Positions 1 to 8,111 of a DNA stretch of 64,000 bases are shown here, piece by piece. The stretch is from Bacteroidota bacterium. GTDB taxonomy: Bacteria; Bacteroidota; Bacteroidia; Chitinophagales; Chitinophagaceae. The notes under the pieces were generated by a model. It did not search any database and was not told the DNA's origin. It saw nothing but the letters and a program-made list of their open reading frames with translations. The stretch lies in NCBI GenBank assembly GCA_029555415.1, contig JAKPSI010000018.1, forward strand, positions 62,001 through 126,000, read 5' to 3'. Each line of letters begins with the position of its first letter. The stretch's first letter is position 1. A program made the translations under genes and the position numbers.

Positions 1-45
1 AAGCGATGATGAAATTTATCAGTGGGAACGGGGTATGACAGGGGG

Positions 46-744
46 TCAGAGATCACCCAGTTGCGGGCGGATGAGGATCTCTTCCACACAGGCAGCAGGA
101 GAAAGCGAAGCAGCCGCAACGATCATTTTCGCGATATCCTCCGCTTCCATGATGCGTTGGTCCGTATTATCGAAATCACCCCAGGAATCGGTCATGACCG
201 CACCTGGCAGTACAGAAGTTACTTTGATACCAAAGGGTTTCATTTCTTCACGCAAATTCTTGCTGAAACCATACATGGCGAATTTGCTGATACTGTAAGC
301 ACCGCCGTTCGCATAGGCCGCAACGGAGGCGATGGAGCAAAGATTGAAGATATGGCCGCTCTTCCGCTTCATCATGGATGGCAATAGTGCACGTGTGAGG
401 TGATAAGCACTGAAAAGATTCACTGATAACTGCTCTTCCAGCAATCCATCCGGTTCATTGTGCACACTTCCTGGTTTGAACAGGCCGGCGTTGTTGACGA
501 TGATATCCGGTACGCCGTGCTGCAGACACCATTCCGCGAAATCCAGCACAGAAGCTTTATCAGAAAGATCCGCTTTCATGACCAGCACTTCAGCGGATGC
601 ATACCGCCGGGTCAAGTCAGATGCGGTCTCGTTCAAATGCGCTTCAGTGCGGGCGCATAAGAAAAGCCGGTGTCCTTCAGCTGCGAATGCGGCTGCTACT
701 GCCCTGCCGATACCTTTGGAAGCGCCTGTGATCACGATGTTCAT
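46..744 (-). CDS. SDR family NAD(P)-dependent oxidoreductase
   Basis: A classical short-chain dehydrogenase/reductase of 232 residues, the usual family length. The cofactor loop TGASKGIG is at residues 6-13, NNAG at 84-87, a serine cluster near 137-140, and the catalytic Tyr150 and Lys154 lie in AYSISK. No signal peptide or membrane segment, so it should be cytosolic. The substrate cannot be read from sequence; similar proteins reduce ketones or 3-oxoacyl chains. It is divergent from the YjjG-like gene with a 58-bp gap. The C-terminus (LIRPQLGDL) is intact. Confidence 0.9.
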   Translation of the reverse strand: MNIVITGASKGIGRAVAAAFAAEGHRLFLCARTEAHLNETASDLTRRYASAEVLVMKADLSDKASVLDFAEWCLQHGVPDIIVNNAGLFKPGSVHNEPDGLLEEQLSVNLFSAYHLTRALLPSMMKRKSGHIFNLCSIASVAAYANGGAYSISKFAMYGFSKNLREEMKPFGIKVTSVLPGAVMTDSWGDFDNTDQRIMEAEDIAKMIVAAASLSPAACVEEILIRPQLGDL

Positions 745-802
745 GGAAATTCAGGAACGGGTGTTGATTATTTCCCATTTCTTTGCAAATCTACAAACTG
801 AA

Positions 803-1498
803 ATGAAGTACCGGCATCTCTTTTTCGACCTCGATCATACGCTGTGGGATTTTGAAGCTAATTCCCGCCACACCCTGCTTGACCTGCATGAAAATCTCGG
901 ACTGGCAGCAAAAGGTGTGAACGATTTTGAACTGTTCTACCGGAATTACCTCGATCATAATGAGAAATTATGGGAGCGCTACCGCAACGGCTTCATCAAA
1001 CAAAGTGAACTGCGCGTAAAAAGGATGCGGCTCGCCCTGCTCGATTTCAAGATCGCGGATGAAGCGCTGGCACAATCGATGAGTGAACGTTTCCTGGAAT
1101 TACTGCCCACCCGTACGATACTCTTCCCTTATACCAAAGAGATCCTCGACTATCTTACCAAGAAACAATACCGGCTCCATCTGATCACCAACGGATTTGA
1201 GAACATACAGCATAGCAAGCTGAAATATTCAGGATTGACGAACTATTTCGATGCCGTGATCACTTCAGAAGGTTCCAACAGTTTAAAACCGAATAAAGAG
1301 ATCTTCGAATACGCGTTCGTGAAGACCGGTGCGGAACCCGGGAACAGCATCATGCTGGGCGACAGTATTGAAGTGGATATCCAGGGCGGCATGAATGCGG
1401 GTATGGATACGGTTTTCGTGAATCATCTCGGCATCAGTACCGATGTGAAACCGACCTATACCATCCGCCATCTGCGCGAACTGGAGCAAATATTTTAA
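803..1498 (+). CDS. yjjG: YjjG family noncanonical pyrimidine nucleotidase (HAD)
   Basis: HAD-superfamily phosphatase of 231 residues. Motif I FFDLDHT carries nucleophile Asp9 and acid Asp11, motif II is ITN at 128-130, motif III Lys162, and motif IV GDSIEVD at 186-192. A helical cap follows motif I. YjjG-type enzymes dephosphorylate noncanonical pyrimidine nucleotides such as 5-halo-dUMP; that role is inferred from family resemblance. The reading frame is open upstream to 458, but that stretch is antisense to the SDR gene. The ATG at 803 gives the family-typical N-terminus directly before motif I. Confidence 0.88.
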   Translation: MKYRHLFFDLDHTLWDFEANSRHTLLDLHENLGLAAKGVNDFELFYRNYLDHNEKLWERYRNGFIKQSELRVKRMRLALLDFKIADEALAQSMSERFLELLPTRTILFPYTKEILDYLTKKQYRLHLITNGFENIQHSKLKYSGLTNYFDAVITSEGSNSLKPNKEIFEYAFVKTGAEPGNSIMLGDSIEVDIQGGMNAGMDTVFVNHLGISTDVKPTYTIRHLRELEQIF

Positions 1499-1504
1499 AT
1501 GGAA

Positions 1505-2161
1505 TTACCAGGTAGCAACTACCGTTACACCCCCCTGCGGTTTATCGCCGATCTTCACTTTGATGTCCGCATCCAGCGGCAATAAAAGATCCACACGGGA
1601 ACCGAGTTTGATAAAACCCATCTCCTGTGTTTGTTCCGCCTGCTGTCCTGCTTTCAGGTAATTAACGATACGCTTGGCCAGCGCACCTGCGATCTGCTTC
1701 ACAAGGATCTCTTTTCCGTTCTTCCTGTACACAACGGAATGGCGCTCGTTTTCTGTTGAAGATTTAGGATGCCAGGCTACCAGGTACTTGCCTTTGTGGT
1801 ATTGTGAGTACACGACCTCCGCGCTCACCGGATTACGGTTCACGTGTACATTGAGGGGACTCATGAAGATGGAAACCTGAATACGACGGTCGCTGAAATA
1901 TTCATCGGCCTGTACTTCTTCGATCGCAACCACCGTACCGTCAGCCGGTGCCACGATGGCATGTTCATCAATGGTCAGATTACGGTTCGGGATCCTGAAA
2001 AAGGAGATCAGGAAAATGAGAAGCCCGAGCGTACCGGCAAAGATGATCCAGTTCAGCCAGGGCAGTTCAAAACTCAGGAAATAGAACGAAAGGATATTGA
2101 TGATGCCGAACACCAATGTGCTCCATGCAATGGTCGAGTAGCCTTCTTTATGAATGGTCAT
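1505..2161 (-). CDS. psd: Phosphatidylserine decarboxylase family protein
   Basis: Membrane-linked phosphatidylserine decarboxylase precursor of 218 residues, the short form common in Bacteroidota. Two hydrophobic segments lie at about 12-31 and 37-54. The body follows with APADGTV (71-77), SPLNVHVNR (101-109) and the self-cleavage site KLGSR, where Ser188 should become the pyruvoyl group. It converts phosphatidylserine to phosphatidylethanolamine. It is the last gene of a leftward block CPBP protease - cdsA - outer-membrane protein - psd, which fits phospholipid synthesis. Confidence 0.9.
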   Translation of the reverse strand: MTIHKEGYSTIAWSTLVFGIINILSFYFLSFELPWLNWIIFAGTLGLLIFLISFFRIPNRNLTIDEHAIVAPADGTVVAIEEVQADEYFSDRRIQVSIFMSPLNVHVNRNPVSAEVVYSQYHKGKYLVAWHPKSSTENERHSVVYRKNGKEILVKQIAGALAKRIVNYLKAGQQAEQTQEMGFIKLGSRVDLLLPLDADIKVKIGDKPQGGVTVVATW

Positions 2162-2197
2162 GTGCGGAATTGAGCGCCAAAATTAAGGAATCGCGGA

Positions 2198-2902
2198 TTA
2201 TTCGTGAGTACCCGGTTCCCGGCGGCTGAAACGCCAGATCAGACGGATCCCGGCAACGTAATGGCTTCGGGTCAGGTTACCTTTCTGATTGTACGCACGC
2301 TTGACTCCGAATGAGAATAGTCCCGGCCTGCGTATATCATAACGCAGGTTTTCCAGACCCGAAAAACTGGTGTTGATGAAACGTGCACCCGCACCGAAGA
2401 ACATATCCATACAAAGACGGCTCTTATTGGAGATCAGCAATCCCATCTGGAAGGAGAATGTGTTGATCGGGCTGTTGATATGCCCTTTATCGAATATCCA
2501 TGCAGAATCGCTGTTCGGTTGGTCGTAATAATAGCCGTTCTTCAAAGTGGTGAAGCTCCTGCTGGCAAAACCTCCCTGCAATCCGACATAGAATTTCGCG
2601 ATCTTCTGCGGATCCGAAACGATATAACGCAATTCAGGTCTTACCCGGAAATACTTTTTGTCGAATGCCATGGAGTCAGCATTATTATTCTTCTCTGTTT
2701 GCAGCGAGATATCTGTCATGAACGACCAGCGGGAAGTAAAATAATATTCCAGTGAAGGCTGAATACTCAGTCCGCTGCCGGGCAATGGTAAGATGCCGAA
2801 TGTAAGACCGGCAGTCCAGCGCGGATCCGGTGCTTTTCGTTGCCCCTGTGCATGGAACACGAAAAGAATGGCAAGAAGCAGGATGATCGTTTTCCGGGTC
2901 AT
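2198..2902 (-). CDS. Predicted outer-membrane beta-barrel protein, unknown function
   Basis: A protein of 234 residues from the ATG at 2902. The open frame reaches 3022, but the upstream part overlaps the end of cdsA and lacks a signal. The chosen start gives a clean signal peptide (MTRKTIILLLAILFVFHAQGQ). The mature part has alternating aromatic strands such as LEYYFTSRWSFMTDISL, many Gly/aromatic turns, and a C-terminal strand ending RLIWRFSRREPGTHE. This suggests a small porin-like barrel. It lies between cdsA and psd, but no functional link is evident. Confidence 0.72.
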   Translation of the reverse strand: MTRKTIILLLAILFVFHAQGQRKAPDPRWTAGLTFGILPLPGSGLSIQPSLEYYFTSRWSFMTDISLQTEKNNNADSMAFDKKYFRVRPELRYIVSDPQKIAKFYVGLQGGFASRSFTTLKNGYYYDQPNSDSAWIFDKGHINSPINTFSFQMGLLISNKSRLCMDMFFGAGARFINTSFSGLENLRYDIRRPGLFSFGVKRAYNQKGNLTRSHYVAGIRLIWRFSRREPGTHE

Positions 2903-2939
2903 ATTAAGTAAAAGACCACTATGCGCCAGCTTTGGCTGC

Positions 2940-3824
2940 TTAGCGGAACAGAAAATAAACGAATAACCATACCATGGGGATGGCCAGCAACAGGGAGTCA
3001 AAACGGTCCAGAAACCCGCCATGGCCGGGCATCAGACTGCCACTGTCCTTTACATTGGCAAGCCTTTTCAGTTTTGATTCCAGCAGGTCCCCGACGGTAC
3101 CCACTACCGAAGCGATAAAAGCAATAACGACCAGATAGATGGTCAGCGCCCCGAAATGGAACGCGTAGTAAGAAAGTAATCCGATGGTGCCCACACTCAG
3201 GACCACGCCACCGATCGTTCCTTCCCAGGTCTTTTTCGGAGAAACGGGTGACAAGGGCGTTTTGCCAATAAGTGAGCCGGAGATATAGGCCATGGTATCA
3301 TTGATCCAGATGGAGGCGATGATCACAACAGGAAAGAACCAGGCTTGCAGCACAAAGTTGGTATCATGTACATGCACATCCCTTGTTGTATACAGGTTCA
3401 TCATCAGCGCCCAGCACAGTGAAATATAAACGAGTCCGAATGCGGAATGCGCCACATTCTTCAGTCGCAGCTCACGTGTGAAAAGCGTCTCCGTTACCGG
3501 CAGGATGAATAAGAATACGAGGCCGGTCCACCAACCCAGTTCATTCAAACGGATGCCCAGTAATTGAAAACTGTCACTGGAAAAAAACAGCATCAGACAC
3601 CAGCCAGCGATCATTACACCATAACGGTGAAAGGGTGTGATGTTCTTATATTCCGGATCGATCAGCCCCACGAGTTTCTGATATTCCACCCAGCATCCGA
3701 AATGGATCACAGAGAACAGGAGGAAGAAGCTCCATTGGTTCAGCAGTAAACCAGTGATCATGACCGCTGCGAAGATCATGGCGGTCAGGCTGCGGGTCCG
3801 AAAGGTCTGTACGTTAAATGCCAT
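2940..3824 (-). CDS. cdsA: Phosphatidate cytidylyltransferase
   Basis: Integral membrane enzyme of 294 residues making CDP-diacylglycerol from CTP and phosphatidic acid, the entry point to phosphatidylserine and phosphatidylglycerol. The cytidylyltransferase signature is complete: SPKKTWEGTIGG at 195-206, then LLESKLKRLANVKDSG and PGHGGFLDRFDS near the C-terminus with the metal-binding aspartates. About eight hydrophobic segments are visible. Its start overlaps the end of the upstream CPBP gene by 11 bp, so the two are translationally coupled. Psd lies further downstream in the same direction. Confidence 0.95.
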   Translation of the reverse strand: MAFNVQTFRTRSLTAMIFAAVMITGLLLNQWSFFLLFSVIHFGCWVEYQKLVGLIDPEYKNITPFHRYGVMIAGWCLMLFFSSDSFQLLGIRLNELGWWTGLVFLFILPVTETLFTRELRLKNVAHSAFGLVYISLCWALMMNLYTTRDVHVHDTNFVLQAWFFPVVIIASIWINDTMAYISGSLIGKTPLSPVSPKKTWEGTIGGVVLSVGTIGLLSYYAFHFGALTIYLVVIAFIASVVGTVGDLLESKLKRLANVKDSGSLMPGHGGFLDRFDSLLLAIPMVWLFVYFLFR

Positions 3825-4761
3825 GCGTATCGTTTTCGTTCAGCAGTTCATCCACAGGTGATGTTTTCACCGGCGGAGGTGATATTTTTTTGAAATAGAT
3901 GAGCAGTCCAAGGAATACCGGCAACGCCAGGATCCCATACCAGCGCACATCCTGGCCACCCAGTATATCAGCCGGCGGCTTACCGTTCATCTTCATGATA
4001 TACATCGCTGTAATTGCGATCAGATTATTCAGAAAATGCGCGGAAATGGAAACCCAAAGCGATCCGGAATAATAATAGATCGCGCCCAGCATCATTCCGA
4101 GGAATGCGCGGGGTAAGAATCCGTAAAAAGAAAAATGGACCGCGCTGAAGATCAGCGCTACGACCACGATCGATATCCATGGGTTTTTTGTCCAGCGTGA
4201 CAGAAAATTCTGCAACCCGCCCCGGAATAATGTCTCTTCACAGACCGCGGGCAGTAACCCCAGGATCAGGACCGATATGATATAATCGCCGGTCGTTTTC
4301 AGACCCAGTATCGCTTCACTCTGTTTGGTATAATCAGCCTCCATTTTATCGAATGTGGCCTTCATTGATTGCGTAACGGGGATCATTTCATTGAGCCATG
4401 CAAGGGATCCGGAAAAAAAGATGGCGGAAAAAAGTATGAGGGGAACCAGCGCAAGTTGCTTTGAAGTGAACCGGTTATTATAACCCAGCAGGTTCAGCGG
4501 ATTGCGGTTCATGATATGCGCGCTGATCAGCGCGGGTAATAAAAAACTAACCAGACTGTAGATCACCTGTCCGATCCTTAACGCATTGCCATCAGATGCT
4601 GTAATGGATGAACCTGTGATCTCCTCAATGGGTTTGCCGGTCATGCCCGTCCAGATCGACTGGAACAACATCGCTGCTGCTATGGCTCCGGCAAATACAA
4701 AACAGATCAGCATGAAAAAGCCGGCGGACCAGGAAATACCCTTCGAGTCTTTATCGTACAT
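3814..4761 (-). CDS. CPBP family intramembrane metalloprotease
   Basis: A 315-residue polytopic membrane protein with the three CPBP (Abi, PF02517) motifs. These are EETLFR with Glu175, Glu176 and Arg180, then His209 in AVHFSFYGFLPRAF, and HFLNN with His242 and Asn246. Relatives are Rce1-type glutamyl proteases or bacteriocin self-immunity proteins; the substrate here is unknown. It heads the leftward phospholipid block and overlaps cdsA by 11 bp. The divergent dusB gene begins 79 bp away. Confidence 0.88.
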   Translation of the reverse strand: MYDKDSKGISWSAGFFMLICFVFAGAIAAAMLFQSIWTGMTGKPIEEITGSSITASDGNALRIGQVIYSLVSFLLPALISAHIMNRNPLNLLGYNNRFTSKQLALVPLILFSAIFFSGSLAWLNEMIPVTQSMKATFDKMEADYTKQSEAILGLKTTGDYIISVLILGLLPAVCEETLFRGGLQNFLSRWTKNPWISIVVVALIFSAVHFSFYGFLPRAFLGMMLGAIYYYSGSLWVSISAHFLNNLIAITAMYIMKMNGKPPADILGGQDVRWYGILALPVFLGLLIYFKKISPPPVKTSPVDELLNENDTHGI

Positions 4762-4781
4762 AGAAATCTCTGATTAAATTG

Positions 4782-4789
4782 TAAATTTG
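4782..4789 (+). promoter_or_regulatory. Predicted Bacteroidota -7 element for dusB
   Basis: TAAATTTG matches the Bacteroidota -7 consensus TAnnTTTG exactly. It lies 51 bp before the dusB ATG, giving a leader of about 45 nt. No good -33 TTTG box was seen at the usual spacing. Confidence 0.5.
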
Positions 4790-4840
4790 CAGGTTCACCT
4801 TCCAAAAACAGGTTCAAAAATAGGCATTTGCCTGCGTTGA

Positions 4841-5878
4841 ATGGTACAAATCGGAGACATACAATTACCTGATTTTCCGCTGCTTCTCGCCCCGATGGAG
4901 GACGTGAGCGACCCGCCTTTCCGTGCCGTTTGCAAGGATAAAGGGGCCGACCTCATGTACACTGAATTCATTTCCTCTGAAGGCCTGATCCGCGATGCCA
5001 TCAAGAGCCGCAAAAAGCTGGACATTTTCGACTACGAACGCCCTGTCGGCATCCAGATCTTCGGTGGTGATGAAGAAAGTCTTTCCATGGCCGCGAAGAT
5101 CGTTGACGTGACCAACCCCGATCTGCTCGATATCAATTTCGGATGCCCGGTGAAGAAAGTCGCACTCCGCGGCGCCGGCGCCGGTGTGCTGAAAAATATC
5201 GACCTGATGGTAAGGCTCACATCCGCAGTGGTCAAGTCCACCAAACTGCCCGTTACCGTTAAAACCAGATTAGGCTGGGATGATAAGACCCAGAACATCG
5301 AAGAAGTGGCGGAACGGTTACAGGATGTGGGCATCAAAGCGCTCGCGATACATGGCAGGACAAGGACACAGATGTATAAAGGTTCGGCCGACTGGACCCT
5401 GATCGGGAAAGTGAAGAATAACCCGCGCATCAACATCCCCATCTTCGGGAATGGTGATATCGATAGTCCGGAAAAAGCACTGGAATACAAGAACCGTTAT
5501 GGGGTAGATGGTATCATGATCGGCCGCGCCGCGATCGGTTATCCCTGGATCTTCAATGAGATCAAACATTTCCTGAAGACCGGTGAGCACCTGCCCTCGC
5601 CTACCATTGAAGACCGTGTAGCGGTTTGCCGTAAACACCTCCATAAATCCGTGGAATGGAAGAATCCGGTGGTGGGCGTGAATGAAATGCGCAGGCATTA
5701 TTCCAATTATCTGAAAGGATTACCGAACATCAAGGACTACCGCAATAAACTCGTTACGTTAAAAGAAGTGGAAGCCATCGATGAAGTGCTGAATGAGATC
5801 AGCCGCGTGTACGCCGGTTACACATTTGAAAAAACACCGATCGAGCTGATCAACTACCACGAGAAATGCCCGGTGTAA
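4841..5878 (+). CDS. dusB: tRNA-dihydrouridine synthase
   Basis: FMN-dependent tRNA-dihydrouridine synthase of 345 residues with a TIM barrel and a C-terminal helical tRNA-binding domain. APMEDVSDPPFR (18-29) begins the FMN site. DINFGCPVKKVALRGAGAG holds the catalytic Cys102, and GNGDI (near 198) and IGRAAIGYPWIF complete the phosphate-binding loop. It reduces uridines in the tRNA D-loop. The start follows a good -7 element. Its stop is one base from the stop of the convergent trmO gene, with no room for a terminator. Confidence 0.95.
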   Translation: MVQIGDIQLPDFPLLLAPMEDVSDPPFRAVCKDKGADLMYTEFISSEGLIRDAIKSRKKLDIFDYERPVGIQIFGGDEESLSMAAKIVDVTNPDLLDINFGCPVKKVALRGAGAGVLKNIDLMVRLTSAVVKSTKLPVTVKTRLGWDDKTQNIEEVAERLQDVGIKALAIHGRTRTQMYKGSADWTLIGKVKNNPRINIPIFGNGDIDSPEKALEYKNRYGVDGIMIGRAAIGYPWIFNEIKHFLKTGEHLPSPTIEDRVAVCRKHLHKSVEWKNPVVGVNEMRRHYSNYLKGLPNIKDYRNKLVTLKEVEAIDEVLNEISRVYAGYTFEKTPIELINYHEKCPV

Positions 5879-5879
5879 T

Positions 5880-6338
5880 TCATTTCCAGTAATTATTCAT
5901 CAGTTCATGCGACCATTGCGGTTGCTTTATTTCTCCCAACGGCAGAAACTCTTTCATGACCGGTTTGATATCCAGAACAGGTGTCCCATCCACCGCATCA
6001 AGATTTTTAACCCAAATGGAATTGCCTTCCCTTCTGACCAGTTCAACGATCGTCAGTCCGATCGAATTAGGCCGGTTACTCTTGCGTTGCGCAAAGATGC
6101 CTACCGCCGGCCAGTCCTTATTTCCCCGCGGATGCCCGTGGGTCAAAGCTTTTAGCGGATCAGCCTGATCGAAAAAGAAGATGATCTCCAGATGAGAGAA
6201 AGTGTCGATCCCGTCGAATGCATTTACCGGAAACTCCGGAAGTAATGTGATCTTACTGAGCACCGGTCCCCAGAAATCATCATCCAGTCCTTTGCGGTCG
6301 TTCGCTACCACCGCTACCGGTTTGAGCAATATATCCAT
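5880..6338 (-). CDS. trmO: TrmO/TsaA-type tRNA N6-methyltransferase
   Basis: A 152-residue protein of the TsaA/TrmO (UPF0066, YaeB) family, which uses S-adenosylmethionine to N6-methylate t6A37 in tRNA. Visible family features are GIDTFSHLEIIFFFDQ, HPRGNKDWPAVGIFAQRKSNRPN, IGLTIVELV and AVDGTPVLDIKP. The frame is open to 6464, but that extension overlaps the upstream small membrane gene and has no family resemblance. The ATG at 6338 gives MDILLKPVAVV, the normal start. Convergent with dusB, another tRNA modification gene. Confidence 0.85.
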   Translation of the reverse strand: MDILLKPVAVVANDRKGLDDDFWGPVLSKITLLPEFPVNAFDGIDTFSHLEIIFFFDQADPLKALTHGHPRGNKDWPAVGIFAQRKSNRPNSIGLTIVELVRREGNSIWVKNLDAVDGTPVLDIKPVMKEFLPLGEIKQPQWSHELMNNYWK

Positions 6339-6352
6339 ATCAGTGTTTTTGA

Positions 6353-6598
6353 TCAGGTCATCTGCACGCGCATACTCTTCATCAATCCATAGATGGAAAC
6401 CAATACCCACGTGCCTTCCAGGATCACGAAGGGCCAGTAATTGATGAGCAGCGATGCATAACAAGCCAGTCCCGCGCCGATACAGTTCAGCACGAAATAC
6501 AGTTTCCCGTTCTTTTCGATCAGGCTTTCCGTATTCAGGAAATAAGCGATCAGGATCAGTCCGACCCCGATACTTCCGATGATGTCGTTGTAGTTCAT
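6353..6598 (-). CDS. Small membrane protein, CBU_0592-like
   Basis: An 81-residue protein with two or three hydrophobic helices: residues about 6-22, 33-50 and 52-70. A short loop reads NTESLIEKNGKLYFVLNCIGAG. The pattern matches a small widespread membrane family labelled CBU_0592, whose function is unknown. It starts inside the end of the next gene upstream (4-bp overlap), so the two are cotranslated. TrmO starts 14 bp downstream. Confidence 0.7.
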   Translation of the reverse strand: MNYNDIIGSIGVGLILIAYFLNTESLIEKNGKLYFVLNCIGAGLACYASLLINYWPFVILEGTWVLVSIYGLMKSMRVQMT

Positions 6599-7116
6599 GA
6601 TCCGTGTTTAGAGGTGAAGGAGATCAAACCATCCGTATAGATCTTTCCGCGTTGCTCCGCGAAATAATCAGCACACAATGCGATCAGTGCCAGAACCGCC
6701 AGGGCCAATCCGAAGCCTTTCCAGAATTCGTTACTCCCATTACGATAGAAATAAATGAAGAGTGCGGCACCCGCAACCATCAGGAATATTTCCGTATACC
6801 GGTAGATCAGGAAATTCTTCATCACGGTCTTCATACGCGGGATCTCTTCATTCTTCAGTTGAGAAGGGTTCATGTCATACGCGTAAACGTTACGCATACG
6901 GTCACCGTCACTGCGCTGATAGACGGTATAGCCCACCACGCCCAGTAACAATCCCACGACCAGCATGGGCACCGCGGCGCCTTTATAAACGGCCTGCTTC
7001 AGCAGGAACCAGCAGACCAATGCGGCAATCACTGATGCAATGCCAATGCAGAGGAAGAGAAGGCTTTCCTTCTTTTCGGCCACGAAGTATTGTTCAATAT
7101 CCGTTTTGCTGAACAT
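6595..7116 (-). CDS. Uncharacterised membrane protein
   Basis: I do not recognise this 173-residue protein. An N-terminal amphipathic stretch (MFSKTDIEQYFVAEKKESLL) is followed by a pair of helices at about 18-42 and 47-65. A soluble loop with YDMNPSQLKNEEIPRM comes next, then a second pair at about 103-125 and 130-150. It heads a two- or three-gene leftward unit with the 81-residue membrane protein (4-bp overlap) and probably trmO. No catalytic motif is visible. Confidence 0.7.
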   Translation of the reverse strand: MFSKTDIEQYFVAEKKESLLFLCIGIASVIAALVCWFLLKQAVYKGAAVPMLVVGLLLGVVGYTVYQRSDGDRMRNVYAYDMNPSQLKNEEIPRMKTVMKNFLIYRYTEIFLMVAGAALFIYFYRNGSNEFWKGFGLALAVLALIALCADYFAEQRGKIYTDGLISFTSKHGS

Positions 7117-7162
7117 AGGCAGGTTTTGTACGAAGTTAGTTCACCGCCCGGTTGGATGCCTA

Positions 7163-7843
7163 TTATTCCTGCAGCGCCTTTTTGATCTCAGGACCGGATG
7201 GGGAAACGGATGGACCAAAATAATGGGTCAGTACCCCCTGCTCATTCACCAGGTATTTTGAGAAATTCCATTCCGGGTATTGCTTGCTCCAGCCATTCTT
7301 TGCAGAGTCGGTCAGCCATGTAAAAACCGGGTTCTGGGCTGAACCCCTTACGACGACCGATTTTTTTGCCAGCGGGAAAGTCACGCCATAGTTCAGTTTG
7401 CAGAACTGCGCAATATCGTCATCCGTTCCTTTTTCCTGTTCCTTGAAATCATTGGCGGGAAAACCGATGATGATCAGTTTATCGCCATGTTCAGTGTATA
7501 AACGCTGCAGGTCATCATACTGATTGGTATACCCACAATCGCTGGCCGTATTCACCAGCATGACCTTCTTCCCTTTCAATGTGGCGAAATCCAGTTCGGT
7601 CCCGTTGTTCATGAGCTGTTTCAGGGAATAGAAAGAAACAACAGGTTGTTTATCCGCATTGGCGAGCGCTTTGCGGTTGGTGCCGAATACTTTGGTCATC
7701 CACATGAAAGCGGGATACACGGTTTTCAATACTTTCTGACGATAGGTCATATGATGAATATTACGGTTGGCGATGGCGACATATCCGAAAAAGGATATGA
7801 TCAGTATGATGATAACAAGCAGGGCTTTTTTAAGTTTTCTCAT
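7163..7843 (-). CDS. Glutathione peroxidase family thiol peroxidase
   Basis: A 226-residue thioredoxin-fold peroxidase with an N-terminal membrane anchor (residues about 6-25), so it probably faces the periplasm. The peroxidatic Cys103 sits in VNTASDCGYTNQY, replacing selenocysteine. The WNFSKYL motif supplies Trp192 and Asn193 of the catalytic tetrad. The usual Gln/Asn of NQF is Asp here (FPANDF, residue 132). Such enzymes reduce hydroperoxides, usually with thioredoxin as donor. The ATG at 7843 was chosen because the upstream frame runs into the fold-back repeat. Confidence 0.88.
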   Translation of the reverse strand: MRKLKKALLVIIILIISFFGYVAIANRNIHHMTYRQKVLKTVYPAFMWMTKVFGTNRKALANADKQPVVSFYSLKQLMNNGTELDFATLKGKKVMLVNTASDCGYTNQYDDLQRLYTEHGDKLIIIGFPANDFKEQEKGTDDDIAQFCKLNYGVTFPLAKKSVVVRGSAQNPVFTWLTDSAKNGWSKQYPEWNFSKYLVNEQGVLTHYFGPSVSPSGPEIKKALQE

Positions 7844-7855
7844 GACATTTATTTC

Positions 7856-8108
7856 TTTACCACATAGGCTCATAGGAACATGGTTACACATAGTGTTCAC
7901 AACAGCAGGAAGTCGATGTGTCCCACGCCGCTGTTGGTCTTATGACCAACAGCACGAACAACGGAGGCGAGCCCTCATATTTTCACTCGCAAGTCGCTCC
8001 AATGTGTTTGTTGGTGATAACCTGCCTTTGCCGGCAGGCAGGCACCAACAGCTGCGTGCTAAAACCTATGCGTGTATTTCTATGTGCCCTATGTGTCTAT
8101 GTGACAAA
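7856..8108. repeat. 253-bp fold-back (MITE-like) element
   Basis: The gap between the peroxidase start and the aldehyde dehydrogenase stop has imperfect terminal inverted repeats of about 38 bp (7856-7893 and 8069-8108) built from CACATAG/CTATGTG words. Inside are two stem-loops with the same arm word: GCTGTTGGTC (7930-7939) pairing with GACCAACAGC (7944-7953), and TGTTGGTG (8009-8016 region) pairing with CACCAACA (about 8043-8050). The second encloses a CCTGCC...GGCAGGCAGG palindrome. No transposase or convincing ORF is present. Confidence 0.65.
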
Positions 8109-8111
8109 AAC

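Noticed and set aside
458-802. N-terminal extension of the YjjG-like frame
   Set aside because: The extension is antisense to the SDR gene, and the ATG at 803 gives the standard N-terminus just before motif I.
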